DNA of 64,000 bases from Bradyrhizobium diazoefficiens. Its GTDB lineage: Bacteria; Pseudomonadota; Alphaproteobacteria; Rhizobiales; Xanthobacteraceae. The notes beneath the pieces were generated by a model. It was not told where the DNA came from. It was given only the letters and a program-made list of their open reading frames with translations, and searched no databases. The stretch is taken from NCBI RefSeq assembly GCF_016616235.1, contig NZ_CP067100.1, forward strand, positions 992,001 through 1,056,000, in the 5' to 3' direction. Position 1 is the first letter of the stretch. Each line of letters begins with the position of its first letter. Both the position numbers and the translations under genes were made by a program. Of this stretch, positions 36,313-44,990 are shown in pieces.

Positions 36313-36819
36313 ATGACGTCGATCATGGGATTCGCCTATGGAATTGGTGCTCTGTCGATCTCATATGGGACGACAGCAAACGCACTGAGGAGAGTAACGC
36401 GAGCCGCAGCCATTCCGCTGATGGCAGCAGCGATCATTTTGGGACCTTCGCCGTCGATCGCGCAGGACCGGGAGCAGGTGAAAGTCGCCTTCGAGCACGC
36501 ACTGCCGAATGTCGAAGGAAAGAGAATGGTTGCTGTGACGGTGACTTATCCTCCCGGCGCCAAATCGCTGGCTCATCACCACGCAGCATCGGCATTTATC
36601 TACGCCTATGTGCTGTCCGGTGCCATCCGCAGCCAAGTCGGCAATGACCCCGCGAAGGTCTATCATGCAGGTGAGAGCTTTTACGAAATGCCGGGCGCAC
36701 ATCACAGCATCAGCGAGAACGCGAGCGACAAGGAGCCCGCCAGCCTACTGGCGGTCTTCGTTGTCGATTCCAAGGACCAGCCCTTGACCACGCCAGACAG
36801 GGCGCCGGGATCACGATGA
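36313..36819 (+). CDS. Exported cupin-domain protein
   Basis: A 168-residue protein with a twin-segment N-terminus that looks like a long signal or anchor (RAAAIPLMAAAIILGPSPSI, ending SIAQ at about residue 52) followed by a single cupin. The metal-binding part contains HHH in KSLAHHHAASAF, with a later His pair in GAHHSISEN. ATG 36313 follows TTAGGAGAATAGCG. It lies between HD gene 1 and the regulator, so it belongs to the same locus. Catalysis or sensing in the periplasm is possible. Confidence 0.8.
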   Translation: MTSIMGFAYGIGALSISYGTTANALRRVTRAAAIPLMAAAIILGPSPSIAQDREQVKVAFEHALPNVEGKRMVAVTVTYPPGAKSLAHHHAASAFIYAYVLSGAIRSQVGNDPAKVYHAGESFYEMPGAHHSISENASDKEPASLLAVFVVDSKDQPLTTPDRAPGSR

Positions 36820-37012
36820 TGGCGCGACGAGCTTGCCCCTTGCCGTGACGGTCCTTGGGAGTTGCAAGGGCCGCTTGGTTGACGGCTGCGCCGGCGAACG
36901 GGTCCGGTAGAAGTCCATAGCCCCTGGCCCGATGCTTCGCAGATCGCGCCAGGCCTTTTCCAGTCTCTCGAACTAGTTGCATAATACGGCGCTATACGGG
37001 AGAGGCAAAGAG

Positions 37013-37987
37013 GTGCCGGTACAAGCTGTCGCGATCGTTGTCTGTGAGGGGGTTCAGGCCCTGGACGTGGCGGGCCCGATGGACGTGTTCAGCGAGGCGA
37101 ACACGTTCCTCGGCAGCGCGGACCGCTATGAAACAGTATTGGTTGCCGCTCATCGCAATCCGCTGCGCGCGTCGAACGGCATACGCATGGTCGCCGACCT
37201 GACCTTCGATGAGGCGGTGGGCGGCTTCGACATCATTCTGGTGGCCGGCACTCCGACGCCACCGGAAACGGAGCCCGAATCGTGCCTGCTTGAGTGGATC
37301 AAGGAGCTGCCTTGGCGCTCGAGCGTTTATGGATCGATCTGCACCGGAGCTTTTGTTCTTGGCTATGCCGGTCTCCTGGACGATCGGCGCGTAACAACCC
37401 ATTGGCAGGATGCGCAGGCGCTGGCGGCCAGATTTCCGAAAGCAAAAGTCGAACCGGACTTGATCTATGTCCGCGATGGACGGCTGATCACCGCGGCCGG
37501 CGTGACGGCGGGGATAGATTTGGGCCTGGCGCTCGTCGGGCAGCGGCACGGCGCGGAAACGGCGCTCAAGGTCGCCAAGCGGCTTGTTGTGGTTGCCCAG
37601 CGCCAGGGCGGACAGTCGCAGTTCAGTCCCTATCTCACAGCACCTGCCGATCCGGAATCGCCAATCGCGCGCATCCAGGATCATGTCATGGCCAATATTG
37701 GGGATCGCCACACGCTGGAGTCGCTTGCCGCTGTCGTCGGCATGAGCGCCCGGAATCTGGCCCGACATTTCGTGCAGGTAACGGGGACCACGCCGCACGA
37801 GTTCATCGAGCGCGCCCGCGTTGATGCGGCGCGCATGATGTTGGAAGGAAGCGACCGGCCGCTGAAGGCGGTCGCCTTCGATTGCGGCTTCGGGTCGGCG
37901 GACCGGATGAGGATCGTCTTCAGCTCCCGTCTTGGCGTGACCCCTGTGCAATATCGCGCCAGCTTCCGGCGGGCGGAATCGGAATAG
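37013..37987 (+). CDS. GlxA-family AraC-type regulator with DJ-1/PfpI domain
   Basis: A 324-residue regulator starting at GTG 37013 behind GAGAGGCAAAGAG (a TTG at 36977 is an alternative). The N-terminal 170 residues are a DJ-1/PfpI domain (VAIVVCEGVQALDVAGPMDV, nucleophile-elbow Cys in SICTGAFVLG). The C-terminal 100 are an AraC DNA-binding domain (ESLAAVVGMSARNLARHF, FDCGFGSADRMRIVF). Such regulators sense small nitrogenous ligands such as glycine betaine or nitriles. It is flanked on both sides by HD-domain genes and is the likely controller of the locus. Confidence 0.9.
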   Translation: MPVQAVAIVVCEGVQALDVAGPMDVFSEANTFLGSADRYETVLVAAHRNPLRASNGIRMVADLTFDEAVGGFDIILVAGTPTPPETEPESCLLEWIKELPWRSSVYGSICTGAFVLGYAGLLDDRRVTTHWQDAQALAARFPKAKVEPDLIYVRDGRLITAAGVTAGIDLGLALVGQRHGAETALKVAKRLVVVAQRQGGQSQFSPYLTAPADPESPIARIQDHVMANIGDRHTLESLAAVVGMSARNLARHFVQVTGTTPHEFIERARVDAARMMLEGSDRPLKAVAFDCGFGSADRMRIVFSSRLGVTPVQYRASFRRAESE

Positions 37988-37999
37988 ATCGCGCGCCAC

Positions 38000-38106
38000 C
38001 TGACGACGAAACGGCAGTCTCCTGCTTCCGCGAGGGCTCCGACAGGCCTGTTGTCAGGAAACGACGTACGGCCGTCCTGATCCGTAGCATCCTGCTCGTT
38101 GTCCGG
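38000..38106. repeat. Diverged direct repeat, copy 2 (upstream of second HD gene)
   Basis: Starts CTGACGACGAAAC like copy 1 at 34340 and ends CGTTGTCCGG; about 43 of 52 positions agree in the last half. It begins 13 bases after the regulator stop and lies 67 bases before the HD gene start at 38174, placing both copies in promoter-like positions of the same locus. Confidence 0.55.
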
Positions 38107-38173
38107 CTTGGGGCTCTGCTGCCTAATACAACAAGCAACCAGCCCTAACTTAGCCAACGGAGGAGATTGCTCC

Positions 38174-38815
38174 ATGTCCGAGATCATCGCCGGCATCCGC
38201 GTGCCTGACAGTGCTATCTCGCGCGCAGCCACGCAGCTCGTGCGCGATACCGAGGACGACCTGCTCTACAACCACAGTCGCCGCGTCTTCCTCTGGGGCG
38301 CGCTGACCGGCGAGCGCCGCGGCCTGAGGTACGACCCGGAGCTGCTTTACCTTGGCGCGATGTTCCACGACATGGGCCTGACCGAGAAGTATTCGAGCCC
38401 CGATCTGCGCTTCGAGGTCGATGGCGCCAATGCCGCACGCGACTTCATGAAGAGCTACGGCGTGCCCGAGCGCGACATTGAGGACGTCTGGACTGCAATC
38501 GCGCTCCACACCACGCCCGGTATCCCAGAGCATATGCGCCCCACGATTGCGCTGGTGACCGCCGGCGTGGAAATGGACGTGCTGGGCATCACCTATCACG
38601 ACTTCACGCATGAACAGCGCGACCATGTCTGCGTCCACCATCCGCGAGAGACGAACTTCAAGGAGAACATCATCGATCACTTCGCCAACGGCATCATCAA
38701 AAAGCCGCTGACGACGTTTGGAAACGTGAAGGCGGATGTCCTGGCGCTGAAGGACATGAGCTATGTCCGTCAGAACTTCTGCTCGATCATCCTCGGCTCA
38801 GCCTGGCCGAATTGA
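38174..38815 (+). CDS. HD-domain protein, cyanamide-hydratase-like (copy 2)
   Basis: A 213-residue paralogue of the protein at 35636: shared LLYNHSRRVFLW, FHDMGLTEKYSSPD, RFEVDGANAARDF and IALHTTPGIPEHM, with all HD metal ligands in place. The two proteins look roughly 40-45% identical by eye, so they are an old duplication rather than a recent copy. Start MSEIIAGIRVP at 38174 follows ACGGAGGAGATTG. The nitroreductase gene follows after 26 bases, tying this copy to the nitro-aromatic half of the locus. Confidence 0.82.
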   Translation: MSEIIAGIRVPDSAISRAATQLVRDTEDDLLYNHSRRVFLWGALTGERRGLRYDPELLYLGAMFHDMGLTEKYSSPDLRFEVDGANAARDFMKSYGVPERDIEDVWTAIALHTTPGIPEHMRPTIALVTAGVEMDVLGITYHDFTHEQRDHVCVHHPRETNFKENIIDHFANGIIKKPLTTFGNVKADVLALKDMSYVRQNFCSIILGSAWPN

Positions 38816-38841
38816 CCCCTCGTTGCCAAAAGGAAGCCGAG

Positions 38842-39591
38842 ATGGGCATCAACCATGCGAGGATATCGGGCCCTGAAGAAGCCGTGATCGGCAGGCGTGA
38901 GGAATGTGTCGTTGCGCGGAGCCCGATCGATGAGATCTTGGCCAGCCGGTTTGCGTGCCGCGAATTCTCTAACGCGCCGGTCCCGCGACGGACGATCGAG
39001 GAGATCCTCCGTGTCGCGCGGTTCGCGCCGAGCGGTGCGAACATCCAGCCCTGGCACATCTACGTGCTGGCTGGCGCGGCCAAGGAGAAGGTCTCGACGG
39101 CGCTGCTGGATGCGCACGAAAACTCGCGCGACGAGCACGTGTCGGAATATAAATACTACGCCAGCGATTTACCCGACCCGTACGGTAAGCGCCGACAAGA
39201 ATTTGGACGACTGTTCTACGGCTCGCTCGGAATCACTCAAACCGATTCCGAGGCGAGGAGCAGGCAAACTGCGAAGAACTACACATTCTTTGGTGCACCC
39301 GTCGGATTGATCGTGACGATCGATCGTCGCCTGGAAGTCGGAAGCTGGCTCGACCTCGGAATGTTCGTGCAGAACGTGATGCTCGCGGCGGCAGGGCGCG
39401 GGCTTCAGTCCTGTCCGCAGGAGACCTTCTCGAAGTATCACCGGATCTTGCGCCGTCTGTTATCGATCCCGGTGGAGCAGATGGTGGTATGCGGCATCTC
39501 CGTCGGAAAGGCCAAGATCGATGCACAGGAAAGATTGATGCCGCGGGCGGACATTGATGAGTTCGCCACGTTTCTGGGATTCGAAGTGTAA
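38842..39591 (+). CDS. Nitroreductase-family FMN oxidoreductase (PnbA-like)
   Basis: A 249-residue nitroreductase. The family's FMN-binding start reads ILASRFACREFSNAPVPRRT and APSGANIQPWHIYVL; the later GMFVQNVMLAAAGRGLQSCP is typical too. PnbA-type enzymes reduce a nitroarene to the hydroxylamine with NAD(P)H. The next gene is a hydroxylaminobenzoate-lyase-like protein, so this enzyme probably makes that lyase's substrate. The ATG at 38842 follows AAAGGAAGCCGAG. Substrate identity (4-nitrobenzoate or another nitroarene) is inference. Confidence 0.87.
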   Translation: MGINHARISGPEEAVIGRREECVVARSPIDEILASRFACREFSNAPVPRRTIEEILRVARFAPSGANIQPWHIYVLAGAAKEKVSTALLDAHENSRDEHVSEYKYYASDLPDPYGKRRQEFGRLFYGSLGITQTDSEARSRQTAKNYTFFGAPVGLIVTIDRRLEVGSWLDLGMFVQNVMLAAAGRGLQSCPQETFSKYHRILRRLLSIPVEQMVVCGISVGKAKIDAQERLMPRADIDEFATFLGFEV

Positions 39592-39615
39592 GACTTAATC
39601 GAAGAGGAGACCACT

Positions 39616-40155
39616 ATGGGAAGCCGGGAAGAACTCATTCAGCGTAGCATTCCGTTTCTCCGAGAAGTCAAGGACATGACCCCCGGACGTGAGATGGAAC
39701 GCTGGCTCAACGAGACATATGGCGAAGAGAGCGCGCTTTATCAGGATCTCGCTCGCCTGATCAAGATCGGGGTCGAGGAGGGATGGGCGGCGAACCAGGA
39801 GGTGGACGGTCCCAATTACCGGCGCAGCCGCATCATGGAGCCGACTTCCGAAACATTCCAGTTCAGCATCACCGCTGTTTACATGAACAGCGCCGATCCG
39901 CGCCGCTTCAAGGATGGAGACGACCACGACGTATTGCGCGGACAGTATCACGGCCACCCCTATGGCGAGCTCAACCTTGTGGTGCCCTTGAATAAGGGCG
40001 CGGAGTTGAAGGGATTGCAGGGCTGGCAAGGACCGGGCTGGACGGCGCCCGATCCAGGCAGCAGGCACTATCCCGAGGTCAGGGGTGGCGCGGTGATCGC
40101 GCTGTTCTACCTGCCGGCTGGACGCATCTCGTACGATTTCAAGGCTCCCGTCTGA
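39616..40155 (+). CDS. 4-hydroxylaminobenzoate lyase-like protein (PnbB / DUF4863)
   Basis: A 179-residue protein. I recognise the PnbB/DUF4863 pattern: ELIQRSIPFLREVKDMTPG, WLNETYGEESALYQDLARLI and the His/Tyr-rich core YHGHPYGELNLVVPL. PnbB converts 4-hydroxylaminobenzoate to protocatechuate and ammonia. The partner reductase gene is directly upstream (24-base gap) and AAGAGGAGACCACT precedes the ATG. The protein resembles a cupin-like fold in its central strands. The family call is from memory of the pattern. Confidence 0.78.
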   Translation: MGSREELIQRSIPFLREVKDMTPGREMERWLNETYGEESALYQDLARLIKIGVEEGWAANQEVDGPNYRRSRIMEPTSETFQFSITAVYMNSADPRRFKDGDDHDVLRGQYHGHPYGELNLVVPLNKGAELKGLQGWQGPGWTAPDPGSRHYPEVRGGAVIALFYLPAGRISYDFKAPV

Positions 40156-40369
40156 CAATCGATTGCGAGGCGACGCTACGCGGCGTGCCACGCGTGTGTC
40201 CGGCTATTCGAGATGCTCATCAATTCGGCCGCTGTTGGCGCAGAGGCGGCCGCTCTGTGCACCATTCGGTTTGAGTCGGAAGTGAAGCATCAGGCCCCCA
40301 TACTAAGCACAAATAGCGGTTCCTCCTGCCGGTGGTTACGGATGATTCCCTCCCAGGGTACCATTCTTC

Positions 40370-40543
40370 TCAGTGTCGAACGTCCTGCAGACCCACCTGC
40401 TCCGCCGCAATCGTTCGCTGTACGCCCCCGGCCAAGGCTGATATGCTTTTCGCCATTGGGACGGTAAACGGCAGCTCGCCAACCGACTTTTCTGCGAGGC
40501 GGCCTTCTGATCGGATCTCGATCCCGCTCGCGGTTCTACGCAT
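40370..40543 (-). CDS. Possible small protein of 57 residues
   Basis: A short frame with good codon texture reads MRRTASGIEIRSEGRLAEKS, VGELPFTVPMAKSISALAGG and ends GLQDVRH. It has a balanced amphipathic composition unlike the Arg/Pro-rich shadow frames here. A TAG lies just four codons before the ATG and no clear ribosome site is seen. It could be a real small gene or the tail of a decayed one. No family recognised. Confidence 0.4.
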   Translation of the reverse strand: MRRTASGIEIRSEGRLAEKSVGELPFTVPMAKSISALAGGVQRTIAAEQVGLQDVRH

Positions 40544-40610
40544 TGCTTCGACATAACGCTAAAAAATTGTCCATGGCTGCCGCGTCCCCCCTCACATTGG
40601 GAGATGTGCC

Positions 40611-41243
40611 ATGGCTGCATCGGACTGGCGTCTCGAAGGCGAATGGATGAAGAATTGCAACTGCGCATTCGGCTGCCCCTGCGATTTCAACGCGCCGCCG
40701 ACCCAGGGCTATTGCAAGGGGCTGTTCGCCATGCGCATCGCCAAGGGACATTTCGAGGGGACCAGGCTTGACGGTCTCTGCTTCGCGATCACGGTCGATT
40801 TTCCTGGAGCGCTGCATGAGGGCAACGGGACGATCCAACCCATCATCGACGAACGCGCCACGCCGGAGCAGCGCCAGGCGCTGTTCGATATCTTTTCGGG
40901 CAAGCATTCTGCCGAGGGCACGCTGTTCCAGATCGTCAGCCTGATCGTCACCAAGATCTACGATCCGGTGTTTGCGCCGTTCGAGTTCTCCTTTGACAAG
41001 GACGGACGCGTCGCCCGGCTTGTCGCCGGGAGCGTGCTCGAGACCGAGGTCGAGCCGATCAAGAATCCCGTGACGGGTACTCCGCACCGCATTCAGGTCG
41101 TGATGCCCGAGGGCTTTGAGCATAGGGCTGCCGAGATCGGGTCCGCCAACATCCGCTCGACCGGTGCGATTCCGTTCGAAACCCGGGACACGCACAGCTC
41201 GCTTGCCACCGTCGTTCAAACGCCCGACGGCGTCGCGGCGTGA
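40611..41243 (+). CDS. DUF1326 family protein
   Basis: A 210-residue protein with the DUF1326 opening WRLEGEWMKNCNCAFGCPCD, whose four closely spaced cysteines suggest metal or persulfide binding, and the closing segment IPFETRDTHSSLATVVQTPDG. No function is established. It is followed by a DUF2182 membrane protein (51-base gap), an association I recall from other proteobacteria, so the pair probably works together. The ATG lies close after GGGAGATGTGCC. Confidence 0.87.
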   Translation: MAASDWRLEGEWMKNCNCAFGCPCDFNAPPTQGYCKGLFAMRIAKGHFEGTRLDGLCFAITVDFPGALHEGNGTIQPIIDERATPEQRQALFDIFSGKHSAEGTLFQIVSLIVTKIYDPVFAPFEFSFDKDGRVARLVAGSVLETEVEPIKNPVTGTPHRIQVVMPEGFEHRAAEIGSANIRSTGAIPFETRDTHSSLATVVQTPDGVAA

Positions 41244-41294
41244 TGCTGCGCTGAAATCGAGAGGTCAACTCGGCCACATCAGGGCGGGCAAGCC

Positions 41295-42074
41295 ATGCAC
41301 GGGCACTTCACGCTGGAACACCTGCTTCACCGCGACCGTCTGATCGTTCTGATCGGGACCGCTGCCGTGGCGGCGATCGCCTGGGCCTATCTCGCCAGCG
41401 GCGCCGGCATGGACACCGACATGATGGCGGACATGCCGGACATGGCGCCGATGCCGTGGACGCCGTTGTACGCGGCACTGCTGTTCGTGATGTGGTGGGT
41501 GATGATGATCGCGATGATGGCGCCGAGCGCGGCGCCCACCGTGCTCTTGTATGCGACGGTCAAGCGCAAGCAGGCGACTGCATCCCGCGCCGCAATCGAC
41601 GCCTGGATATTTCTCGCCGGTTATCTCCTGACATGGGCGGGGTTCAGTGTCGTTGCGGTGCTGGTGCAGTGGGCGCTCGAACGCTTCGGGTTGCTGTCGA
41701 TGGCGATGGCAAGCACCAGCTCGATCTTGGCCGGCCTCATTTTGCTCGCCGCAGGGCTTTACCAATTCACGCCGCTCAAACGTGCCTGTCTGCGTTACTG
41801 CGAGAGCCCGCTGATGTTTCTCAACCGGCATTGGCGGCCCGGTACGAGAGGGGCACTCCACATGGGATTTCGCCACGGCAGCTATTGCGTCGGCTGCTGC
41901 TGGTTCTTGATGGCGCTGCTGTTCGTCAGCGGAGTGATGAATCTCGTCTGGATCATCGCCGTCGCGCTCTATGTCGCCGGTGAGAAACTGCTGCCGTTCG
42001 GCCCAAGGCTGAGCCATGCGGCAGGCGGGGTCCTCATCCTGTCCGGCACGATCATGCTCGCGCGCGCGATGTGA
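41295..42074 (+). CDS. DUF2182 multi-pass membrane protein
   Basis: A 259-residue protein with about seven membrane helices and Met/His/Cys-rich motifs: MDTDMMADMPDMAPMPW, WWVMMIAMMAPSAAPT and SYCVGCCWFLMALLF. The DUF2182 family is annotated as predicted metal-binding membrane protein; the methionine and cysteine clusters fit copper or a similar soft metal. It is paired with the DUF1326 gene upstream. Confidence 0.87.
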   Translation: MHGHFTLEHLLHRDRLIVLIGTAAVAAIAWAYLASGAGMDTDMMADMPDMAPMPWTPLYAALLFVMWWVMMIAMMAPSAAPTVLLYATVKRKQATASRAAIDAWIFLAGYLLTWAGFSVVAVLVQWALERFGLLSMAMASTSSILAGLILLAAGLYQFTPLKRACLRYCESPLMFLNRHWRPGTRGALHMGFRHGSYCVGCCWFLMALLFVSGVMNLVWIIAVALYVAGEKLLPFGPRLSHAAGGVLILSGTIMLARAM

Positions 42075-42386
42075 GAAACTCCGTGGCACGGCAGGCGCCG
42101 CGAGAATGCCATTTTCAAATACGCCGATACCGCCAAACCAGCCGGCTTCCGTGGTCTTACGGGGGCCGTTGGCTGGATAATTGAGCCTTCTCCCAACCGA
42201 ACCTTAAGGCTGTCGCTTCTAGGCTCGCGTTCCGGGATGACGACAGTGCCGGCTTGCGGCCGTGGCGTCCCCGCAATCAAGGCGGAGAGAGGCGATGCCA
42301 TTCTGGGCGACCAGCACTGTCCTGTCCCCGCGGCCGATGTGGGAGCGCGCCTCGTGATTTTCGCCAGACCAGTTCGCAAGGTAGCG

Positions 42387-44990
42387 ATGACAGTTCTGCG
42401 CAATGCTCCGCTGCAGATTGCATCGTTCATCCTGCCCTTGGTCTGGATCGGGTACTTAGCGATCACGTCGTCGGAGCGGGCGGATGCCGTCGAGCAGGCG
42501 AGATCGCACGGCGACAGCGTCGCCGAATTGTTCGAGGAGAACACCGAACGCATCTTCGAGCGTGTCGATCAGTCGCTGCTGGTGGTGCGCGCGCTCTACG
42601 CCCAGGATCCACTGACCTTCAGCTTGAAGTTCTGGTCCGACAAGACCCGCATCGCGACCGGCGACGTGGTTCAGTTCTCGCTGATCGGACTGGACGGCTA
42701 CATGCTCGATACAACGGCAGGCTATTCCGGTCCGCCACTCTATCTCGGTGATCGCGAGCACTTCATCGAAGTCATGGCGCAAGCCGATGATCGCCTCTAT
42801 GTTGCGAAGCCGGTTCGAGGGCGGGTGTCGCACCGATGGACCATCCAGCTCGGAAGAAAGCTGTTCGACCTCGCCAGGAATCCGGCCGGCGTGGTCGTCG
42901 GCTCGATCAGCGTCGACGTCATCGGCAAGTTCTATGACACCGCAAAGCTGGGCGCCGGAGGAACGCTGGTGCTCAGAAACGCGAACCACGTCGTGCTTGC
43001 TGCGCGGGGCATTGACCAGGGCCCCGTGCTGGGGCAGCGCGCGCCGAACCGCGTCGAAGGCGAGTTGCGGGACGGCTTCTATGCACAATATTGGAACGAG
43101 AACCGGCCGAACCGCAGCGACAGGCTGATCACCGCGCGCAGGTCGCGCGCCTTTCCGCTGATCTTCACCGCCGGCATTTCGGAGCAGGAGATCTATTCCC
43201 GCTCCGATTTCAGGCAGAAGGTCTATCTCGGCGGCGCGCTGCTGCTCACCTTCATCATCCTGACCGCGACGATGTTCTACTGGCGGCGACAATTGGCGCT
43301 CGGCCGCGCCCAGCGTGAGCTGCGCGATTTTGCCAGCAAGTTCGAGGATGCGCTCAGAAACCTGCCCCAAGGATTGAGCATGTTCGACGGCCGCGACCGC
43401 CTGATCGCGTTCAACCGGCAATGGCTCGAACTCTATGCGCTGGTGCCGGAGGAGGTTCGCATCGGCATGGATTTCCGCGAGGTGTTTGCAAAACAGACCG
43501 CCGTGCTCGACGTCGAGGCCTATCTCGTCGATCTGAAGAACCGCCTTGTCCAGTCGGAGCGCATCTCGAACACCGTGCAATTTCCGGATGGGCGGGTTGT
43601 CTATATCTCCTACGGACGGCGCGAGGGCGGCGGCTGGGTCGCCACGCATGAGGATATCACCGAGCGCAAGGCCTCCGAGGTCCGGATCGAGAGGCTCGCG
43701 CATTACGACAGCCTGACCGGCCTTGCCAATCGCAACTTGTTTAAGGAGCACATCGATGAAGCGCTCGCCAGACCTCCCGGCCCGGAGGCTGCGTTCGCAG
43801 TGCTCCTGCTGGACCTCGACAAGTTCAAATCCGTCAATGACGCGCTCGGTCACCAATGCGGCGACGCGCTTCTGAAGCAGGTTGCCAGCCGGATCAAGGC
43901 GCAGATCCGTGACGTCGATACGGCGGCGCGGATCGGCGGTGACGAGTTTGCCGTGATCGTGGCGCCGCACCAGGCCTCGATGCAGGATGTCGCAACGCTC
44001 GCGGCGCAGCTGGTTCGGGCCATCTCCGAGCCATATCACATCGACGGCCATCCCGTCGTGATCGGCTGCAGCATCGGCGTCGCCATGGCGCCCGAGCATG
44101 GCATCCGGGTCGATGAGATCCTTCGCAACGCCGATCTTGCGCTCTACAAGTCGAAGAACGCGGGCCGAAACTGCTTCCATATCTACTCGGCGGAGCTCAA
44201 GGCTGAAGCGGATCAGCGCAACGTCCTCGAGATCGAGCTTCGTGAGGCGATCTGGCGCGAGGAGATCGACGTGTTTTATCAGCCCGTGATCGAGCTCGGC
44301 ACGGGCCGTGCGAAATCGGTCGAGGCTCTGGCGCGCTGGCATCACAGCACCAGAGGCTTCATTCCTCCCGCCGAGTTCATTGCGGTTGCGGAGGCGAGCG
44401 GACTGATCGTTGAACTCGGCAATCAGGTGCTGGCCAAGGCGTGTCGCGACGCGGTAACCATGCCGGGCGATGTCAAGGTCGCTGTCAACCTCTCCGCCCT
44501 GCAATTTGCCGGCACGAACCTTATCGACTCCGTGACGTTTGCGCTGGCGGAGAGCGGACTTCCGGAATCCCGGCTTGAGCTCGAGATCACCGAGAGCGTG
44601 TTTCTCGCCGATACCCAGGAAAACCTCAAGACCCTCGAGCGCCTCAAGGCGCTCGGCGTATCCATCGCACTTGATGATTTCGGTGTCGGTTATTCGTCAT
44701 TGTCCTATCTGACGGCCTTTCCGTTCGATAAGGTCAAGATCGACAAGTCCTTCATCGACAGGATCGACCGCTGCGAGACCGTCGCCGTGCTCAAATCCAT
44801 CGTGCAGCTTGCGAGGACGTTGAAGCTCTCGATCGTCGCCGAGGGCGTCGAGACCTCCGAACAGGTCGCAAGGGTGCATTCGCTCGGAATTGCACTCGGC
44901 CAGGGTTACTTCTTCAGCAGGCCCGTGCCCCTGGCCAACCTGTCATTGAAAAGCCCGGTCCCGCGGCGGCGGCGCCCTGCCGCGGCGTGA
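42387..44990 (+). CDS. Membrane-bound GGDEF-EAL cyclic-di-GMP protein
   Basis: An 867-residue protein. Two membrane helices (about residues 12-28 and 285-305) flank a periplasmic dCache-like sensor; then PAS (about 330-430), GGDEF (about 440-600) and EAL (about 615-860). The GGDEF motif is intact (ARIGGDEFAV) with an RDVD inhibitory site five residues before it. The EAL domain has SVEALARWHH, EITES, DDFGVGYSS and KIDKSFI, so both activities look possible. The start at 42387 follows CAAGGTAGCG; the reading frame stays open for another 50 codons upstream. Confidence 0.92.
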   Translation: MTVLRNAPLQIASFILPLVWIGYLAITSSERADAVEQARSHGDSVAELFEENTERIFERVDQSLLVVRALYAQDPLTFSLKFWSDKTRIATGDVVQFSLIGLDGYMLDTTAGYSGPPLYLGDREHFIEVMAQADDRLYVAKPVRGRVSHRWTIQLGRKLFDLARNPAGVVVGSISVDVIGKFYDTAKLGAGGTLVLRNANHVVLAARGIDQGPVLGQRAPNRVEGELRDGFYAQYWNENRPNRSDRLITARRSRAFPLIFTAGISEQEIYSRSDFRQKVYLGGALLLTFIILTATMFYWRRQLALGRAQRELRDFASKFEDALRNLPQGLSMFDGRDRLIAFNRQWLELYALVPEEVRIGMDFREVFAKQTAVLDVEAYLVDLKNRLVQSERISNTVQFPDGRVVYISYGRREGGGWVATHEDITERKASEVRIERLAHYDSLTGLANRNLFKEHIDEALARPPGPEAAFAVLLLDLDKFKSVNDALGHQCGDALLKQVASRIKAQIRDVDTAARIGGDEFAVIVAPHQASMQDVATLAAQLVRAISEPYHIDGHPVVIGCSIGVAMAPEHGIRVDEILRNADLALYKSKNAGRNCFHIYSAELKAEADQRNVLEIELREAIWREEIDVFYQPVIELGTGRAKSVEALARWHHSTRGFIPPAEFIAVAEASGLIVELGNQVLAKACRDAVTMPGDVKVAVNLSALQFAGTNLIDSVTFALAESGLPESRLELEITESVFLADTQENLKTLERLKALGVSIALDDFGVGYSSLSYLTAFPFDKVKIDKSFIDRIDRCETVAVLKSIVQLARTLKLSIVAEGVETSEQVARVHSLGIALGQGYFFSRPVPLANLSLKSPVPRRRRPAAA

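Noticed and set aside
36820-36980. Remnant gene on the minus strand before the GlxA regulator
   Set aside because: Two possible frames give weak protein-like text, but neither is long or clear enough to support a call.
42456-44504. 682-codon minus-strand open frame opposite the GGDEF-EAL gene
   Set aside because: Antisense to intact GGDEF and EAL motifs; no recognisable domain.
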